Made by a program: the position numbers and the translations under genes
Shown here: in pieces, positions 61,452-64,000 of the stretch
Layout of the letters: every line of letters starts with the position of its first letter
How positions within the stretch are numbered: the stretch's first letter is position 1
The notes under the pieces: model-generated
Databases searched by the model: none
Seen by the model: the letters and a program-made list of their open reading frames with translations, nothing else
What the model was told of the DNA's origin: nothing
Source: Gemmatimonadota bacterium
GTDB lineage: Bacteria; JAAXHH01
DNA length: 64,000 nucleotides
Direction of reading: 5' to 3'
Assembly (NCBI GenBank): GCA_026705925.1
Contig: JAPOZT010000025.1
Coordinates: 16,797-80,796 of the forward strand

Positions 61452-64000
61452 CTACTCCGTCACGGCCGCACCCGCGTGGGCCGGACCGCGGAAGATCGCA
61501 TTCAAGAACAGGATGTTCAGGCCATCCATGTAGGCCCTGAAGTTCGGGTCTGCCGTGAAGCCAATGGCCAGGCCGCGCCCGTGCCGCTCTTCCACGAGCA
61601 GGGGCTTGTAGGCCAGCTGTTTCGTGCTCCCTTCCCAGGCGAAACCGCTGGCGAGGACTTCGTCGGGACCCAGGAAGACCGCCACATTATTGCCCGCGTC
61701 GAGCTTGAGCGGCTTGAAGATCGAGCTGCCGCTGACCAGGGCGTTCACGGTACGGTCCCTGCCCGCCGCCAGCCAGTGGTCCGGATCGAGTCCGGCCCTC
61801 AGAAGCACGCCCTGCGTGGACGGCGGTGCGGTTTCATCGGGATTCAATGACTGCAGGTATTCATCTTCCGTTTCGAAAATGGTTCCGGAAGCGCTTCCGT
61901 CACCGGAATCGCCCTTGCCACCATCGTTGTCTTCGGCCTCGTCCTCCCTGGTCGTCGAAAGCAGGCCGGTCGATTCAGCCGCCAGATAAGCCGTGGCGCC
62001 GGCGCCCAGTCCGACCACGGTGCCACCGGCGCGCACCCATTCCCTGATTCGACGGGTGCCCCGTTCGCCGAGCACGCCGCCGTAGGTGCCGCCGAACCCG
62101 GGATCCGGCAGCAGCAGCACATCAAAGTCTCTCAGGTCGGCCGTAGCGAGCTGGCGCGTCCGGATGGCCGTTACCGGGTACCCGATCTGGCGTTCGACGA
62201 CGAAACGGGTGGCGCCCGCGTTGTACGCACGGGTGGGCCGGTCCCACGCGAGGGCGATACGCGGCTTGCGCATGAAGACCACGTTGTTGCTGCCGAAGTT
62301 GGGTCCTTCATCGACCCAGCCGGTGTCCGTCGCGATGACCTCCGCGCCCGAGGACGCCGCGATGCCCTCCAGGGTCCCGTGCAGGTGGTCCGGGTTGTCC
62401 TTGACCTTGAAGATCAACGTGCCGGACGGGTAGCGCCGGTCTTCCTGCACGAAGGCCAGGTCGGTGCTGAATACCCGGAGCCCGGCCCGGTGTGACGCAG
62501 CCAGCAGGCGTCCGGCGGCCTGGGTGCCCCAGGGTACCAGGTAGGCGACTTCCGCCCGTCCTCCCTGGATCGAACCCGGTGGGATCATGGCGGGATCGAC
62601 CAGGGCGAGGTCGCCTTCGACCGTCCGACCCGCGGCCACGGCCTCCACGTTGTACATCAGCGGGAACGACCACGCGGTCACGTCGTATATCTGGTCCCCA
62701 ATGCCCTTGCTCCTGCGGCGCTCCTGCTCCTCGATGAAGTCGTCATCCATGGGAACGTGCTGGTCCAGGAGCGTGCGGATCAGGCGCTTGGCCGGCTGGG
62801 CGAGGGAAATGACGTAACTGCCCGCGGGATAGGTCTCGCCGCCGGATCGGAAGTCCGAACCGGCCTGGTGCACCTCGACGCCGTGACGGTCCATGAGCCA
62901 CGCCAGCTTGTCCACGCCCGAGGTATTGCCGTCCGGCCTGCGCGGAAAGATGTAGGCCCTGATGTCCTCGCTGCGGCCTTCCTCGATCGCCGACTGCCGG
63001 TAAGCGTAGAAGTCCGCCAGGAGCTTTTCCCGGTGGATCGCGGCCGTCTCGCTGGTGGCGATGGACGCCACGAAGTGGTGCCGGACCGTGTCCCTGAAGT
63101 GCATCACCGACGCATCGCTTCTCCGGACGACCAGTCCCCGGGCCGATGCCTGTTCATAGGTCATGGCCACGCTGCCGTAGTAGGACGGCCAACTGGCGCC
63201 GTAACCCGGATAGAAGGCGTCGAAAATCTCCCGGGTAAAGTAGGAGAACCCGTAGTGGTCGAACCACTTCGCGTTGTTACGGCCGAAAAGCTCGAGATTC
63301 TCGCGCTGATCACTGGCCAGGTGCGGATTGTAGGGTATCGCCTCGGGCGCGAAGTAATAGGTAGTGTTGGAACCCATCTCGTGCAGATCGACGAACACGG
63401 GCGGGTAGTAGTCCTGCAGGACCCGCACCCGGCCCAGGGTCTCGGGATGGTTCAGCGCGATCCAGTCGCGGTTCAGGTCGAAGTAGTAGTGGTTGGTCCG
63501 CCCGCCGGGCCACGGTTCGTTGTGCTCGGCCGCCAGCGGACTGGCGTTTGGCTCCAGGCCTTCGGCGATCTGGTAATTGTGGACGAACCGATCCCGTCCG
63601 TCCGGGTTCTGGACCGGGTCGATCATCACGATCGTCTCTTCGAGGATATGGTCCACGACCGGGTCGTTACGGGCCGCCAGCAGGTGGTAGGCCGTTAGCA
63701 GCGCGGCATCCCCGGGGGAGATCTCGTTGCCGTGCACGGCGTAGCTCAGGTTTACGATCACCGGCAGCGAAGCGATCAGGCTGTCGGCACTCGCACGGGG
63801 CGTTATTCTCGGGTCGGCCAGCCTTTTCATGCCCGCGCTGACTTCCGCCAGCGCGCCAATCCGTTCCGGCGAACCCACGAAAGCATAAACGAGCTTACGC
63901 CCCTCCCAGGACCGGGCGTACTCGAGTATGCGCACCTGGCCGGGTACCGCCGACTCAAGCGCTTCCAGGTACTCAATCAGTCCCGCACTGGGCGTGATCC
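61452..64000 (-). CDS. Peptidase family M14 (zinc carboxypeptidase), 5' end outside window
   Basis: The frame stays open to the right edge, so the N-terminus is missing; 848 residues are visible. The zinc motif HxxE is in 'AVHGNEISPGDAA', the third ligand His in 'FVDLHEMGS', and 'DLNRDWIALNHPE' and 'AMTYEQASARG' supply further catalytic-domain features. Those occupy roughly the first 350 visible residues. A ~450-residue C-terminal part follows with a glutamine-amidotransferase-like Rossmann pattern ('DVLLLPDPGFGGTYGGVLG', 'VVGLGAGATAYLAAE'), an arrangement seen in large bacterial M14 proteins. An acidic Gly/Asp stretch ('EDEAEDNDGGKGDSGDG') lies near the end. Probably exported, but the signal is not in view. 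Confidence 0.88.
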   Translation of the reverse strand, partial: ITPSAGLIEYLEALESAVPGQVRILEYARSWEGRKLVYAFVGSPERIGALAEVSAGMKRLADPRITPRASADSLIASLPVIVNLSYAVHGNEISPGDAALLTAYHLLAARNDPVVDHILEETIVMIDPVQNPDGRDRFVHNYQIAEGLEPNASPLAAEHNEPWPGGRTNHYYFDLNRDWIALNHPETLGRVRVLQDYYPPVFVDLHEMGSNTTYYFAPEAIPYNPHLASDQRENLELFGRNNAKWFDHYGFSYFTREIFDAFYPGYGASWPSYYGSVAMTYEQASARGLVVRRSDASVMHFRDTVRHHFVASIATSETAAIHREKLLADFYAYRQSAIEEGRSEDIRAYIFPRRPDGNTSGVDKLAWLMDRHGVEVHQAGSDFRSGGETYPAGSYVISLAQPAKRLIRTLLDQHVPMDDDFIEEQERRRSKGIGDQIYDVTAWSFPLMYNVEAVAAGRTVEGDLALVDPAMIPPGSIQGGRAEVAYLVPWGTQAAGRLLAASHRAGLRVFSTDLAFVQEDRRYPSGTLIFKVKDNPDHLHGTLEGIAASSGAEVIATDTGWVDEGPNFGSNNVVFMRKPRIALAWDRPTRAYNAGATRFVVERQIGYPVTAIRTRQLATADLRDFDVLLLPDPGFGGTYGGVLGERGTRRIREWVRAGGTVVGLGAGATAYLAAESTGLLSTTREDEAEDNDGGKGDSGDGSASGTIFETEDEYLQSLNPDETAPPSTQGVLLRAGLDPDHWLAAGRDRTVNALVSGSSIFKPLKLDAGNNVAVFLGPDEVLASGFAWEGSTKQLAYKPLLVEERHGRGLAIGFTADPNFRAYMDGLNILFLNAIFRGPAHAGAAVTE

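Noticed and set aside
1..64000. Search for tRNA, rRNA, CRISPR and insertion sequences
   Set aside because: No T-loop (GTTCGAATC-type) motif in a cloverleaf setting, no regularly spaced repeats, no transposase or terminal repeats seen by eye.

Overview
The window is about 62% GC and packed with bacterial genes. Outer-membrane efflux and beta-barrel proteins, lipoproteins and a Tat-type signal point to a Gram-negative (diderm) bacterium. The gene content (Fe(II)/2-oxoglutarate oxygenases, four Gfo/Idh/MocA-type or related sugar dehydrogenases, hydantoinase, enolase-superfamily, RraA, DapA-like and RidA-like proteins, and a peptide ABC system) resembles uncultured lineages such as Latescibacterota or Poribacteria. 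That placement is inference only. I see no rRNA, tRNA, CRISPR array or insertion sequence.

Layout. 1-11235 (+): end of an unknown gene, a RidA-like protein, and an oligopeptide/dipeptide ABC system with two solute-binding proteins, two permeases and two ATPases, interrupted by an MDR dehydrogenase. 11352-17760: adenosine deaminase, a Cys-rich hypothetical, an MBL hydrolase, and a minus-strand operon SDR - PhyH - AhpD-like - TauD, then a small XhlA-like membrane protein. 17862-21284: GH32 glycosidase, bicupin and an alpha/alpha-toroid protein. 21480-23043: a lower-GC islet with a lipoprotein amidase and two small membrane coiled-coil proteins. 23057-32144: beta-barrel protein, citrate synthase, apaG-proS, a CrtI/PYROXD2-like oxidoreductase, Gfo/Idh, and an ECF transporter module with fused ATPases. 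32490-42304 (+): tripartite RND efflux pump, a GPP34-cytochrome P450 fusion, a sterol-24-C-methyltransferase homologue and a TPR-like periplasmic protein, facing a Rieske oxygenase. 43598-54312 (-): a long catabolic operon (transglutaminase-like, epimerase, DapA-like, MLE-like, Gfo/Idh, HyuA, HyuB, FAD protein). 54460-64000: MDR dehydrogenase, Gfo/Idh, a LarA-like protein, a Tat-exported RraA-like protein, a barrel protein, an NTF2-like protein, an Ldh2-type dehydrogenase and a truncated M14 peptidase.

Two things stand out. First, the AhpD-like gene (15090-15653, minus) has an in-frame UGA exactly where the second catalytic Cys of the E-x11-C-x2-C-x3-H motif belongs. The frame is intact on both sides, and a G-looped hairpin sits 11 nt downstream, as expected of a bacterial SECIS element. 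I read this as a CxxU selenoprotein. Second, an efflux pump is translationally coupled to a GPP34-P450 fusion and followed by an ERG6-like methyltransferase, a TPR protein and a convergent Rieske oxygenase of the sterol/KshA type. This suggests a system that tailors and exports a sterol-like or other isoprenoid lipid.

The genome also shows a recurring habit of short, near-perfect tandem duplications (9-24 bp units), mostly at gene ends and protein N-termini.
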